From: Berberis thunbergii
Taxonomy: Eukaryota > Streptophyta > Magnoliopsida > Ranunculales > Berberidaceae
Direction: 5' to 3'
Assembly: GCA_003290165.1 (NCBI GenBank)
Contig: QNQO01000503.1
Span: forward strand, 620,001-684,000
DNA length: 64,000 nt
Shown here: piece by piece, positions 34,420-46,229 of the stretch
Layout of the letters: every line of letters starts with the position of its first letter
Position numbering within the stretch: position 1 is the stretch's first letter
Translations under genes and position numbers: made by a program
The notes under the pieces: generated by a model
Database searches by the model: none
The model's input: only the letters and a program-made list of their open reading frames with translations
What the model was told of the DNA's origin: nothing

Positions 34420-35158
34420 ACAGTCGCGTGGCGCAGAAGAGGTCGACACAGAGAGTTCGCGTGTTCGCTCCATGCTTAAGAGGAACTGATCAGAGGCAGC
34501 CGGTGACGACCAAGGTGAGGAGGAAGAAGCCCCAGACGTTGTCTTTGTCCGAGCTCGCGATGGAGTTTAAGCATGCAGTGGTGCAAAGGGGGCGACGTTC
34601 GTGTTCGATTGTTGATTGATTGGCAGGGTTTGATTCCGACGAGATCGATGTTGTTCTGATTGATGATGGTTTTCGATGTTGTTCTGATTGATGATGATGA
34701 TGACGACCTCTTGTTGATGATGATGATGTTCTTATTGATGCTTGGCGATTTTTCGGTCAAATTGATGTTGATCTCTTGTTGGTGTTCGATTTAGTTGATG
34801 ATGATCTCTTGTTCGGTCAGATTGATGATGATCTTTTGTTGGTGTTCAGTCAGATTGATGCTGATGATGATGATCTCTTGTTGGTCAGATGGTGTTTTGA
34901 TGGATTGATGCTGATGATGATGACGATCTCTTGTCCTGATTATAGTGTTTGTGTGTTGATGATTGCAATGTTTGTGTGTTGTGATATGATGAAGTTTTGA
35001 TGATGATTGTAGTATTTGTGTGTATTTGTGGCTACGTGGAGAAGCTGGTGAGATTGTGTGGCTGCGTGAGGCGGTGTTTGGCGGTGCTTGTTAACTTTTA
35101 ACAAGCGAGAAGGATTATCGGCGCGATGGCTCGAGTTTGGTTAACCAGAGAAGCCTTA
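34420..35158 (-). repeat. Copia leader with GATGAT-rich tandem repeats
   Basis: Between gag and the primer site lies about 740 bp of leader. From 34640 to 34940 it is built of irregular repeats of TTGATGATGAT and CTCTTGTTGGT motifs. Open frames across it (for example 34776-35000) are low-complexity and not genes. Confidence 0.6.
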
Positions 35159-35169
35159 CTCTGATACCA
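35159..35169 (-). other. Primer-binding site of the duplicated copia
   Basis: The minus strand reads TGGTATCAGAG immediately after the LTR end (TTTTCA). It is complementary to initiator-Met tRNA. Confidence 0.8.
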
Positions 35170-35358
35170 TGAAAAGAATTGTATTGAAATATTATTGTAT
35201 TGATTCATAGATTGAATACAAGTTTATAAAGCTAAACCTGACCTAATATTGTGGAGATGGGAAACCTAAAGCTTCTATTCTATTTTGATTTTCCTAACGT
35301 ATCCTATTCTGTAACACTTTCCTACTTTGTAATATAGGTAGATTTCTTTTCTTTAACA
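35170..35358 (-). repeat. Copia 5' LTR
   Basis: 189 bp, same length as the 3' LTR, flanked on the right by TAACT (35359-35363). Its edge lies about 46 bp from the stop codon of the NLR pseudogene. Confidence 0.88.
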
Positions 35359-35408
35359 TAACTTGTTCAACATATCAATGGAGTTGTTTGGTAGTTCTTC
35401 GTACGAAT

Positions 35409-37000
35409 CTAGTGGTCATACGAATCTAGTGGTCTGACAAATAGCTCTGGAATGTCAGAAACTATGAGCCAGTCCTCACCCTTGTCCTTCTCATATCGTG
35501 CATGTAGATCAGGATGACAATCTGCAATTACCAAAGAGTAAAAAGCACTGAGGGGTTGCACCCATTATGTGAAAAGCCCTCAACTGAGGCAATCCTATTG
35601 ATGACAAACTTTGAAGGGAAATGAGATGCTGAAAATCCTTCTTTCTCGATAGTTCCAGTTGTGGACAGTGACGAATATTGAAGTCCTGGAGGGATGTCAT
35701 GTATTGCAGTCCCTCCCTCAAAGATGCTAGATTCCCACATGCCATAATCAACGATTTCATAAAAGAGTTGTTGAAGCCTTTGATCCCCATCAATGGCAAA
35801 CACTTTATGCTGTCACAATTTGAGATGCGTAATCGTTCAAGAGAAATGAGCTTCTGAACTAGTCGTCCCTTTTTTTCATAAAGAAGTCAGTTGTCTACAA
35901 TGTGTAATTGTCAATGATATTAGGGCTTAGAGTGTCTCAATTTCCCTTGGTAGATTCATCAGCTTACTACACGCAAAGATTATCAAAGATTGTAGCTAAG
36001 TAGAAGAATTTACAAATAGCCCTTTCCGATAATATATAACTCAAATCATCAAATTGCGAAATCTTAATGGTATGAATTCCACAGATGTTTGTGAGCGATC
36101 TCAATATCATTTCATTGTAATTCTCCAGATCGAAGTTTCACACACAAGGTAAGAAATGAAATGCTTTCAACTTATGGCACCACTTAATTGTCAATTGTTT
36201 GAGGCAAGGGAATACTACCACTTCTATTGGGTCTTCTACTGATGTTGTTGTTGTTGATGATGGAAACGACCATTCCGCCAAGTTAAACATCAAACTCATC
36301 TCGAGTTGTTCTAATGAAGCAAACCAACCTTCCTCACCATAAAAATCATTGCCAATACATTTAAGATAATTCATTCCAAATATTCTTACAACCTTGAGGA
36401 GGGGAGTTTCCCCAGTAGAGGCACACATTCACATCTCTCGCAATCTACAAGTGAGAGTTTAACCAAACTCTGCAGTTGCACTATCCAGATGTTCCTCTGT
36501 ACCCTTTTTCAAACAATGCTCTCAAGCCTGGGTGTGGCTGGAGGCCTTCCTCCAACACATTTTCTTGCAATACCTTCAATGCCAACTTCTCTCCTCGACT
36601 GCTACAACTCTAACGAGGGTCGAGTCCCTTCATCACTATTTTTCCTCCAAGGTGGTTCAACCCCTGCAACTCTTTGATATTTCTTCCACTCTCCGAGCCC
36701 ACTACAAAGAAGCTCAATGTCTGAAGCTGAATCAAATTTCCATCCCAAATGGAAATTTAGTTAACCTCCGACGGTCCCTAACATCTACATGTCTTAGGCT
36801 ACTCATCTTGCTCATATGGTCTGGCAACTTGTTATGTTGTGGACATCGTCTAAGTTTCAAGGATTGCAGCTTCCGCAAACTGCAAATGGGTTTAAGGATC
36901 TAACCCTGGTCATAGGTTTAGTTATCTGAGTTGTTTCATCTTTGCTATCGAATCTGGCAGCACTTCCATTTTTGTACCACTTAAATCTGGTGCCCTTAGG
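35409..37000 (-). pseudogene. NLR leucine-rich-repeat region and C-terminus
   Basis: Minus-strand frames show plant NLR-type LRRs: VRIFGMNYLKCIGNDFYGEE, GWFASLEQLEMSLMFNLAEW and FPCLKQLTIKWCHKLKAF (36428-36138), then LREGLQYMTSLQDFNIRHCP (35799-35509). The protein end matches the family: CHPDLHARYEKDKGEDWLIV followed by SDIPELF and a stop at 35409-35411. The reading is split across several frames. This region determines recognition in working NLRs. Confidence 0.8.
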
Positions 37001-38330
37001 CCTTTTAAGTCTTTTCAAACTTATACTAGTGAATTTGAGACCATCTTTGTGATCACCCAATAACAGTTGTGTACGCAGTAATAGATTACAATTGAGCAAC
37101 AACTGGACATCACTGGATTGTCCTGCTCTAACGAATAAAAAACCAATGATCTATATATGGATCCTTTGTGGGAAATAACTGTCTTGCCAACATCTACAAT
37201 ATGACATTCATTCACTGACACTGAGCATGCAAGATCATGCATGAGGCCATGCATCTTAAAAGTTTCTATATGACCAACATCATCTTTCTTTATTTCTTGG
37301 AAGAAAAACCTTTGCAACAACTCAATGAAAAATCTAGTTCCCGAGATTTTCTAAATCCATTCTACCATCATATTGCAAAAAGCCATTTGCCATCCACAAA
37401 TGGATTACTTCTTCTTTGTTCATTTTATAATCTTTTGGATATATGGAACAAAAACATGCGATGACATATATGTATAGAGCTTAATCTCAAAGAAGGTAGA
37501 ATGCCATTTGCCTCCAAGAGTTCACATTTATGTACAATCTGCCTTTCAGTCTTGACCAAGTCTGCATTCTCTTCATTTCCTGGGCCAAAAACACTTCTAT
37601 GGAGCAAAGGCCAACAATCCTTTTCAGATAGAAATGTTAAGCGTCGGTGAAGGAGTTTCCGCAACTAATGTTATCGTCTCTAGATGAGTGGTTACAAGAT
37701 TGAAATTCCTTTACCTCTACATTTAAGACGATTGTAGTCGTTGCCATTCCACTAGATCCTCACTCCACAAATCATCCAACACTAATAAAAACCTCTTCCC
37801 ACTCAAATTTTGTTGAAGCTGCCGTTGCATAGGATCCAAATCATTCAAAACACACACATTTTCAGTTATACATTCTATGATCATTTTGGTAAGCCTTTAC
37901 ATTCCAAAATCATCGAAAACACAAATCCATATCCCATTATCAAAACACTCAACCTCCCTCTCATCCTGATAGACCAATTGAGCAAGTGTTTTCGTTCCTA
38001 TTCCGCCTATCCCAAGTATGGAGTACACAAAAATATTTTTTTTCTAAAATTAGCATCGTTGAGCAACACATTTATTACCTCTTCTTTATCGTTGTCTCTT
38101 CCATAAACTACCTATTCGGTCAGAAATGAGCTAATTTCTCGACTGTCATCCAATTGAAATCCAGTTTAAACAACATTAGGACTCAAATGAAACTTCAATC
38201 TTTGATTTGCAACCCCCTTCCAATCTTGTAATGATTTTCGTCATCTTTTTTTGCTAGGTGATGGCGACGATTGATGTGATTCAGGTTTAAATGAGAAAAG
38301 CACAAATACCATATGGGTTGTCTACCAACA
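37001..38330 (-). pseudogene. NLR NB-ARC domain
   Basis: In order on the minus strand: VVYGRDNDKEEVINVLLNDA (about 38110-38050), the P-loop as LGIGGIGTKTLAQLVYQDE (about 38010; the family form is GIGGIGKTTLAQ), kinase-2 as FLLVLDDLW (about 37790), FLSEKDCWPLL and FGPGNEENADLV (ARC1), RFFFQEIKKDDVGHIETFKM and HGLMHDLACSV (the MHD region). The P-loop Lys is displaced by an inserted Thr codon or shift, and the first Asp of MHDLMHD is Gly. Stops and shifts lie between the blocks. Confidence 0.82.
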
Positions 38331-38335
38331 ATAGC
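38331..38335. repeat. Target duplication ATAGC, left
   Basis: ATAGC precedes the LTR start TGATAAATT and is repeated at 52006-52010, marking the outermost insertion into the NLR gene. Confidence 0.85.
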
Positions 38336-38676
38336 TGATAAATTACCAACTCTCTAAAAGTTCAAACTTGGAGAGAAGACAAATCCAATCATATATCAAG
38401 CAAGAGCGGAGTCGTGGAACTATTGTAAGGGAAAATACTAGCTGATGCAAATAATCACAACACAAGTTCTAGACCTAGTTGGTGATAGTGAATGACTAAA
38501 ATTGTAATGCAAGTAATAGCAAAGAACAAACAATGTGCAGAAAATAAAGATGACACCGAGATTTATGTGGTTCGGCCTTGCCTACTCCACAGACGACGAC
38601 TCTATAACTTTCTTATTAATATGGAAACACTTACTTGAAGATTACAACGTTGTCAGACAACAATCCTTGAGATTAC

Positions 38677-40404
38677 TGATATACATGTAATTATTACAAA
38701 ATATATCCCTTAATTTATATATGTTAGTGCTTCAATTAATATATTTTATTCTAATTATTTCATTTTCATGTTTTTGTAGGAATTTGCGCGTGAACGATAA
38801 AATCGCATTAAGGCGACAATTTGAGGAAATGATTAATTTTTTGATTCTAGCGGTGGTACAAAAGAGTGGTTCACACATCTAAGTCTAACCCAAATAAGCA
38901 TAGGTCCACTTACTTTAATCAAGCCCAAGCCCAGAAAGCTAGAATCTTAAGCACAGCCTAACAAGGAAATAGGGGAACCCTATTTAGGTTTCTCTCTTGT
39001 CTTCTCTTTGGACTCCTCTCTTCCACGTTTTCTGATCTTCCTCTCTTTTCCAGCCACCATCACCACCTCCATTGGGGCAGAGACAGAGCTCTCTCGCCAC
39101 TAACCAACCACCACCTCGCCACCATCTAACCATCGTGCTCGCCACCGTCACTAACCACCGTGTCACGCCCCTGTTTCACGCTACAAACCTCACCTCGCCA
39201 CCGTCCTCTCTGTCCATAACACAGTCGCCACCACCATCTCCCCCCTCTCTCTCACAGCCACCATCACCCGAGCACCATCGCCACCACCGCGCGCACAGTA
39301 CTGCCGCGAAACAAGAAGAGCACCTCCCTGTTTCTCTCCCTGTTCCTCGTCCTCCTTCGCGGTTTTGTTGTTATCCATGTTCCCTCACCCTCTCTCTTTG
39401 TTCTTGCAGGCACCGGAGCTGGTTGGGAAGAAAGAACGCTCGCGAGGAGCGGAGAATAGCGGCGGAGCAGTCGCTGTCTTGCTGGGAACGAAGACGCAGG
39501 CCTCACGACTGTGAGGCGGGAAAAAAACAGATTTTTTAATCAGTTCGCTATTCGCACCTCAGCCATTCCTGTGTACTACCACAGTGCAGCTGTTGTGAAT
39601 TCTCGGGATTTGCGATTTCTCGGGATTCATGCATGTACAGGAAGAGATGACTTCCACCTCCAGTGATGCTGTGACCACCACCACCATGAGTCACTAAACC
39701 CCACGCAAGGTGAAGAGGTGAACTCCTAGATGTAACACACTAAATTAGCATTTGATTCGCTTTAAGTTTTCACGATGAATAATGATGTTTAATGATTCTC
39801 ACTTTTATTTAATATAGAAATTTATGTTATTTCAGTGACAAGGATATCATAGATTTCTTCGTAGATTTTTATTATTCCGGTTATTATCTTTTCTTCTCCA
39901 TATAAGCTTAGTCACGCTTTTCTTATGTGTGGAATGTTTAAGAATTAATTGATTCTGGTAGGTTAGTTATATGTGATCGTCATTTATTACGGTATTGTCT
40001 CCGGATATATCGTAAGTTTAGGATATCACATATGACAGACCTTTGTGTTTTTTTTAGAAGAAGTGAAATCTAAAATTCATTTACATTAGGGTATATTAAT
40101 GCATAAAAAGTTATTTTTCCGATTACGTCGTTTGGGATGTGAAACACGTAGTTGAGTCATCATAGCGAATCAATACTACTTGGCGCGTGAAGTCTAGGAG
40201 GGATTCTTGGAACCTTGTGATTTCTCCAAACTTAATTTTCATTAAATTAAATTAAATTTCGTATTTTAAATTTGTTAGAATTTCTTAACTTTAGTTTCGC
40301 ATAGTTTGTTTCCCTTAACCTTGTTTTGTAGATCGTTTTTCCTCGTGGGATCGACACCCCATTTTTTACTGTAATTGACCGCGTGTACTGTTTGGGCGTA
40401 ATCA
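38677..40404 (+). repeat. Gag-only element, 5' LTR
   Basis: 1728 bp. The ends are AT-rich, but 39040-39480 is GC-rich with repeated CCACC and CGCCACC motifs. The open frames there (for example 39072-39539) come from biased composition and are not genes. A 17-bp duplication (TTCTCGGGA-type) near 39600 is absent from the 3' LTR. Confidence 0.9.
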
Positions 40405-40409
40405 AATTT

Positions 40410-40427
40410 TGGCGCCGTTGCCGGGGA
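40410..40427 (+). other. Athila-type primer-binding site
   Basis: TGGCGCCGTTGCCGGGGA lies 5 bp after the LTR end. It is the primer site usual in Athila/Tat gypsy elements (tRNA-Asp in published descriptions). Confidence 0.85.
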
Positions 40428-40539
40428 ACAAGCGTCATTCTACAGGGAAGGTTTCGGGTATTATCTTTCTTGTTCATTTTTCATTTTATTTTATTTTATT
40501 CTATTTTTAGGTTTTAGGTCCAGTTTAATTTTTATTTTA

Positions 40540-40700
40540 TTTCTAAATAAAAATTTTAAAATTAAAAAATTTTAAAAATTAAAAAATTAAAAAATTTTAA
40601 AAATTAAAAAATTTTAAAAATTAAAAATTAAAAATTAAAAATTAAAAATTAAAAATTAAAAATTAAAAATTAAAAATTAAAAATTAAAAATTAAAAAAAA
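40540..40700 (+). repeat. AT tandem repeat (AAAATT units)
   Basis: About 150 bp of units related to TTAAAAA and TTTTAAAAA, becoming regular 7-mers at the right side. It lies in the leader between primer site and gag and is likely replication slippage. Confidence 0.85.
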
Positions 40701-40812
40701 AATTTGTGGCCACCTTTCACAACAAAGTTGAGGCTGTAGACTCGGTTAGACTAAAGTTTTTTTTTTTTTTCCTTTTTCCCTTAAGGAAAAAGCGGTTAGT
40801 TGGCTATACTCT

Positions 40813-42164
40813 TTGCGACCAAGGTCTATAGGTTCGTGGGAGGAGATGACCCAAGCATTTTTTAATAAATACTTTCCTCACCACAAAACCAACGGTCTAA
40901 AGAGACAGATTTCTACCTTCACCCAAAAGAATAACGAGACATTATATCAAGCATGGGAAAGGTTCAAGGATCTCTTGAATACATGCCCACACCATGGGTA
41001 TGAGAGTTGGCGCTTAGTCAGTTATTTTTATGAGGGGGTCACTAGTAGAGAACGTCAGTTCGTTGAGATGATGTGTAATGGAGAGTTTTTGCAAAAAGAC
41101 CCTGACGAGGCCATTAAGTACCTAAATGACTTAGCTGAAAAGGCTCATACTCGGACTGGTCCAAGTGCTACTGAGAGCACGGATAGAACACATCCAGCTG
41201 GAGATTACCAACTTAGGGAAGAGGATAGCCTTAGAGCCCAACTTGATAGAGTAACTAGGGAGTTAGAGGCACTTAAGACCAAGGATGGGAGGCCCACACA
41301 TACTGTTGCCAGAGTTGAGCTACAGGACGCCTATTTTATATGCGGGGGAGTTGAACACTTCTCACAGGATTGCCCAACCTTGACTGAGATGAGAGGGGTT
41401 TATGAGGAACAATGTAACACCTTAGGGATGTACAAGAAGCCTTATTCACCATTCTCTAACACTTACAATTCTGGTTGGAGAGATCACCCTAATTTGGCTT
41501 GAGGTCCGAGGCCGACCAACCTACACACTCACAGGCACAACCGCCTAGGTCATACCCTGCACCTCCATACAATGCACAATCTAACAGAAGTTCCTTATCA
41601 GACACATTACATGCATTTATAGAGGCACAAGGTAAAACTAATAAAAATTTTGAGGCTGCATTGACACAGTTGGCAGAGGAGAACAAGGAGATCAAAAGCC
41701 AAATAACCAAGCTGACAAGTTCATTAACTGTACAAGCTCGGGGCCAATTTCCGTCACAGCCTCAAGCAAATCCGAAGGGACAACTTATGGCACAAACCTC
41801 TACTCCAGACTCTCAGAATGTCAAAGAGGTTAATGCCATCGCTACTCGGAGTGGTAAGATCTTAGATGGGTCAAGCTCGTCCACGACTATAGGCACCTCC
41901 CCAAGTGAAAATGAGAGCATTCCTGAGAATGAGCCCAACAAGAACATTCCAGTTTCAGTTCCTTTTCCTCAAGCACTACGACTTACTGGAAAGAAATCGA
42001 AAATGCATGGTGAGATTCTAGAACACTTGAAACAGGTTAAAATTAACTTACCTTTGCTGCACGTGATTAAACAGGTACCAACTTATGCGAGGGTCATCAA
42101 GGATCTATGCACTATCAAGAGGAAACATCAGGTGGTTGCTATCTTTGAGTGGATCGATCCTTAA
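40813..42164 (+). pseudogene. Gag of the Athila-like element
   Basis: The first frame (40813-41502) has the retrotransposon gag core: WEEMTQAFFNKYFPHHKTN, LYQAWERFKDLLNTCPHHGY and EFLQKDPDEAIKYLNDLAEK. The zinc knuckle reads YFICGGVEHFSQDCP, with Tyr for the first Cys. After a TGA and a +1 shift near 41500 the second frame (41499-42164) continues with FEAALTQLAEENKEIKSQI, VKEVNAIATRSGKIL, VPFPQALR and VKINLPLLHVIKQVPTYARV, which in Athila elements leads toward the protease. It stops at 42164 and no protease follows. No ATG-initiated gag N-terminus is seen before 40813. Confidence 0.85.
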
Positions 42165-44518
42165 CTTTTTAGGTTATTGGTATACGATTCCTTAACCCTT
42201 TTGACTCGTTTATATCATAGATCAGGTTTGGAGGTGAATGTTCCCTATGTTCTTCCTCATCACGTCATGGTATATCTTTTATGAGGGAGAATATATGTCG
42301 GGCTGAAGACGTTAAACCAAGCGCTCCTAGGAGGCAGCCTAGCCTTAGTTGTGTGTATTTGCTGTTAGTTTGGATTGATTTTCGAGTACCCTATTTAGTT
42401 GTGTTTCACTCATACTCGATAGCTCCATAACAGTTTTAACTTACAACTTGCTTTTTTTAATTTTATTTGTTAATGTCGAGTCTGCATTTTATCGATTTCT
42501 AATGAAAACTCTATGATCTTATGTTTTTGAGCGTTTATTGGTGGAAGATTTCATTGAAATTGGTAAAAAGCTTCACCATGGTACTATCACTCTAACCCTC
42601 CTATTTTCTTTTGCCTTGATTTGTCATGATTATTATTTTATACATTGCGGACAATGTTTGGTTTAGGTTTGGGGGTGTGGTTTATTAGATTTTTTTTATG
42701 AAATTTTCAAAAATCTTTGAGTTTAAAACGTATTTTACAATTAAACCGAGTCATTTTTGTGTTCTACTCAATTTCCATTGAATACTTAGATGATTATGGT
42801 AATTGTGTAAAATTTTCTTGAAAATGCATTTGAAATCCGAACTCTTGGTGAAAAAAGAAAAGAAAAGAGGTTTTGAGTTCTTTTCAATTTTAGAGAATAA
42901 TTTTGTTGCTTTAATTTTGAGAAAACACATACTAACACGTGTCACACAGTTATATTAGTGAAAACGTGGTATTTGATATTATCCTTATGTTAGATGTATT
43001 TCGTGAGACTTTTCAACTCGACTTTTCGCGCACTATAAGCCAAGTTAACATGATTTGAAGTTGATTAGTGAGATATTGAACTAGAAAAACCTTAGAATAA
43101 TAGTGGAGACTTTAACCCATGTGAGTTTTGAGTCATTCTTTATTTCTTGAGGGTTATTAATTACGCTCTGATTTTTCTTGAGTCCGCATTATTTCGTTGA
43201 TGATCTCATTATTCTTGATTTTCTTATTGATTGCTTTAAGAATGACATAAAAATTGAATCTTTACACTAGAACTTCTTGCTTTATTTAGTTGAGATGTCC
43301 TAGTACTAACTAGAACTTATGAAGTGATATAGACATTTCTTCCTTTAAACCATTTTTAGCCTTTTTAGCCTACCAAATAATAAATATCCATTTGCAGCCC
43401 TTTGAGCCTTTAGATAGTCTTTTCTTTGTTATCCCCATTCCCAATACCTATTCCAATCAAGGAGTAATACCTTTATTATTTTATCCTTACCCAATTTTCT
43501 GAGAATGTATACGGTGAGATATATTTATGGAATGGGAAAAAAAAGAAAGATATTTCATGCACCCTCGAAGTAAAAGTGTTGGATTGTATCAATGGGGAAA
43601 AGTATGTTAAAAAAAATTGCGATTAAAGAAGAAAATAATGAAGAAAAAGTTAATGGTGTACAACATTGATTTGTTCTTCAATGCCCTATGCTTTATTCAA
43701 GGGTGTATCTATTCTCAGGAAATCTTTGTATCATTTTGTCCCTTATTGTTTGCCATAATCCAAGCCCCAATACAACCTAGTAAAGACCTGATTGATCTTA
43801 AGTGAAAGTTAGCTTAATTGATGTGGAGATTGAATAGGCAAGGACTATGGTGTTTGATTCAACATTCTCAAAAGTAATCAATTTTCCGGTCCATGAGATC
43901 ATATTCATTCACTCTTTGAAAATTCCATTTTTCATGATAATTATATGTGAGACGTTTGCATTTTCCATAGTATATTATTTTCCTCACATATAAATTGAGT
44001 GCCTAATCTCTGAACGTTTCATTTCCGAGCGACATGAGAGAATTGTAGTCGAAACGTCTTTTCTAAAGGTTATCTTGTCACATCTTTACTATGAGATGAA
44101 GAGTTATGTTGATAAGGCTCCTCACACACACACTTCGAGTTGAGAATGATTATGAAATTCATTTAACCTTTAGATACCGTTAAATTATTGTACTCTATTG
44201 ATATACTTTTGTGACATTATTAGTTTGTTGTTTTTCTTGAATTATAAGCAATCAGAAAAATAATCTAAGGGAAATAAAAGGGAATGCTCATATGTTTTGC
44301 ATTATGTTTTTAGAAAATAGATTTTGTATTATTGAGTCAGTAATGTTTGGGGGTAGCATTTCTGGAAACCCTCACGAGACTATAACTCATCTTCTAGAGG
44401 TTTAAAGCATTGTTGCACGTTAAGGTAAGTGCAATCGTGATTCCTACGAAAGTGAGTTAGGATTTTATTCTTTATTTTGTTTTGCTCGAAGACTAGCAAA
44501 ATATAGGTTTGGGGTATT
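42165..44518 (+). other. Non-coding interior of the gag-only element
   Basis: No pol domains are detectable where protease, RT, RNase H and integrase would be expected. The sequence is AT-rich. Purine-rich TTTGGGGGT motifs occur near 42668 and 44348 in addition to the polypurine tract directly before the 3' LTR (GGTTTGGGGTATT at about 44506-44518). Confidence 0.75.
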
Positions 44519-46224
44519 TGATATACATGTAATTATTACAAAATATATCCCTTAATTTATATATGTTAGTGCTTCAATTAATATATTTTATTCTAATTAT
44601 TTCATTTTCATGTTTTTGTAGGAATTTGCGCGTGAACGATAAAATCGCATTAAGGCGACAATTTGAGGAAATGATTAATTTTTTAATTCTAGCGGTGGTA
44701 CAAAAGAGTAGTTCACACATCTAAGCCTAACCCAAATAAGCATAGGTCCACTTACTTTAATCAAGCCCAAGCCCAGAAAGCTAGAATCTTAAGCCCAGCC
44801 TAACAAGGAAATAGGGGAACCCTATTTAGGTTTCTCTCTTGTCTTCTCTTTGGACTCCTCTCTTCCACGTTTTCTGATCTTCCTCTCTTTTCCAGCCACC
44901 ATCACCACCTCCATTGGGGCAGAGACAGAGCTCTCTCGCCACTAACCAACCACCACCTCGCCACCATCTAACCACCGTTCTCGCCACCGTCACTAACCAC
45001 CGTGTCACGCCCCTGTTTCACGCTACAAACCTCACCTCGCCACCGTCCTCTCTATCCATAACACAGCCGCCACCACCATCTCCCCCTCTCTCTCACAGCC
45101 ACCATCACCCGAGCACCATCGCCACCACCGCGCGCACAGTACTGCCACGAAACAAGGAGAGCACCTCCCTGTTTCTCTCCCTATTCCTCGTCCTCCTTTG
45201 CGGTTTTGTTGTTATCCATGTTCCCTCACCCTCTCTCTTTGTTCTTGCAGGCACCGGGCTGGTTGGGAGGAGAGAACGCTCGCGAGGAACGGAGAATAGC
45301 GGCGGAGCAGTCGCTATCGTGCTGGGAACGAAGACGCAGGCCTCGCGACTGTGAGGCGGGAAAAAATGGATTTTTGAATCAGTTTGATATTCGCACCTCA
45401 GCCATTCCTGTGTACCACCACAGTGCTGCTGTTGTGATTTCTCGGGATTCATGCATGTACAGGAAGAGATGACTTCCACCTCCAGTGATGCTGTGACCAC
45501 CACCACCATGAGTCACTAAACCCCACGCAAGGTGAAGAGGTGAACTCCTAGATGTAATGCACTAAATTAGCATTTGATTCGCTTTAAGTTTTCACGATGA
45601 ATAATGATGTTTAATGATTCTCACTTTTATTTAATATAGAAATTTATGTTATTTCAGTGACAAGGATATCATAGATTTCTTCATAGATTTTTATTATTCC
45701 GGTGATTATTTTTTCTTCTCCATATAAGCTTAGTCACGTTTTTCTTATGTGTGGAATGTTTAAGAATTAATTGATTCCGGTAGGTTAGTTATATGTGATA
45801 ATCATTTATTACGGTATTGTCTCCGGATATATCGTAAGTTTAGGATATCACATATGACAGACCTTTGTGTTTTTTAGAAGAAGTGAAATCTAAAATTCAT
45901 TTACATTAGGGTATATTAATGCATAAAAGGTTATTTTTCCGATTACGTCGTTTGGGATGTGAAACACGTAGTTGAGTCATCATAGCGAATCAATACTACT
46001 TGGCGCGTGAAGTCTAGGAGGGATTCTTGGAACCTTGTGATTTCTCCAAACTTAATTTTCATTAAATTAAATTCAATTTCGTATTTTAAATTTGTTAGAA
46101 TTTCTTAACTTTAGTTTCGCATAGTTTGTTTCCCTTAACCTTGTTTTGTAGATCGTTTTTCCTCGTGGGATCGACACCTCATTCTTTACTGCAATTGACC
46201 GCGTATACTGTTTGGGCGTAATCA
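44519..46224 (+). repeat. Gag-only element, 3' LTR
   Basis: 1706 bp, nearly identical to the 5' LTR and followed by ATTAC. It shows the same CCACC-rich middle (44900-45350). Confidence 0.92.
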
Positions 46225-46229
46225 ATTAC

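Larger units (their letters stand above)
27435..35358 (-). mobile_element. Ty1/copia element with internal tandem duplication
   Basis: It is bounded by 189-bp LTRs (27435-27623 and 35170-35358) that start TGAAAAG and end TTTAACA on the plus strand. The target duplication is TAACT (27430-27434 and 35359-35363). Read on the minus strand: LTR, tRNA-iMet primer site, leader, gag, protease, integrase, part of RT, then a second gag-knuckle, protease, integrase, RT, RNase H, LTR. The length of 7.9 kb, against about 5 kb for such a copia, is due to a duplicated block (28538-30914 and 30921-33611). LTRs differ at about 16 of 189 positions by eye (about 8%), so it is old. All genes have stops or shifts. 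Confidence 0.92.
38677..46224 (+). mobile_element. Gag-only Athila-like Ty3/gypsy element (TR-GAG type)
   Basis: LTRs are 38677-40404 (1728 bp) and 44519-46224 (1706 bp), starting TGATATAC and ending GTAATCA. The perfect target duplication is ATTAC (38672-38676 and 46225-46229). The primer site TGGCGCCGTTGCCGGGG (40410-40426) is typical of Athila/Tat gypsy elements. The interior has one gag gene (40813-42164) and then 2.3 kb with no protease, RT or integrase, so any movement must have relied on another element's enzymes. LTRs differ by about 2% plus a few short indels (by eye), so it is young. It sits inside an LTR of the copia at 38424-51669. Confidence 0.92.

Noticed and set aside
34476..35000. 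Open frames rich in Asp/Leu or Ser/Asn
   Set aside because: They are GATGAT-type tandem repeats in a copia leader, not genes.
39072..39539. 155-codon Pro/His-rich frame (and its copy at 44914-45354)
   Set aside because: It is part of the LTR of the gag-only element. The frame arises from CCACC-rich composition and differs between the two LTRs by frameshifts.
40540..40700. CRISPR array
   Set aside because: The repeats are 7-mers without unique spacers, in plant DNA. This is a simple tandem repeat.
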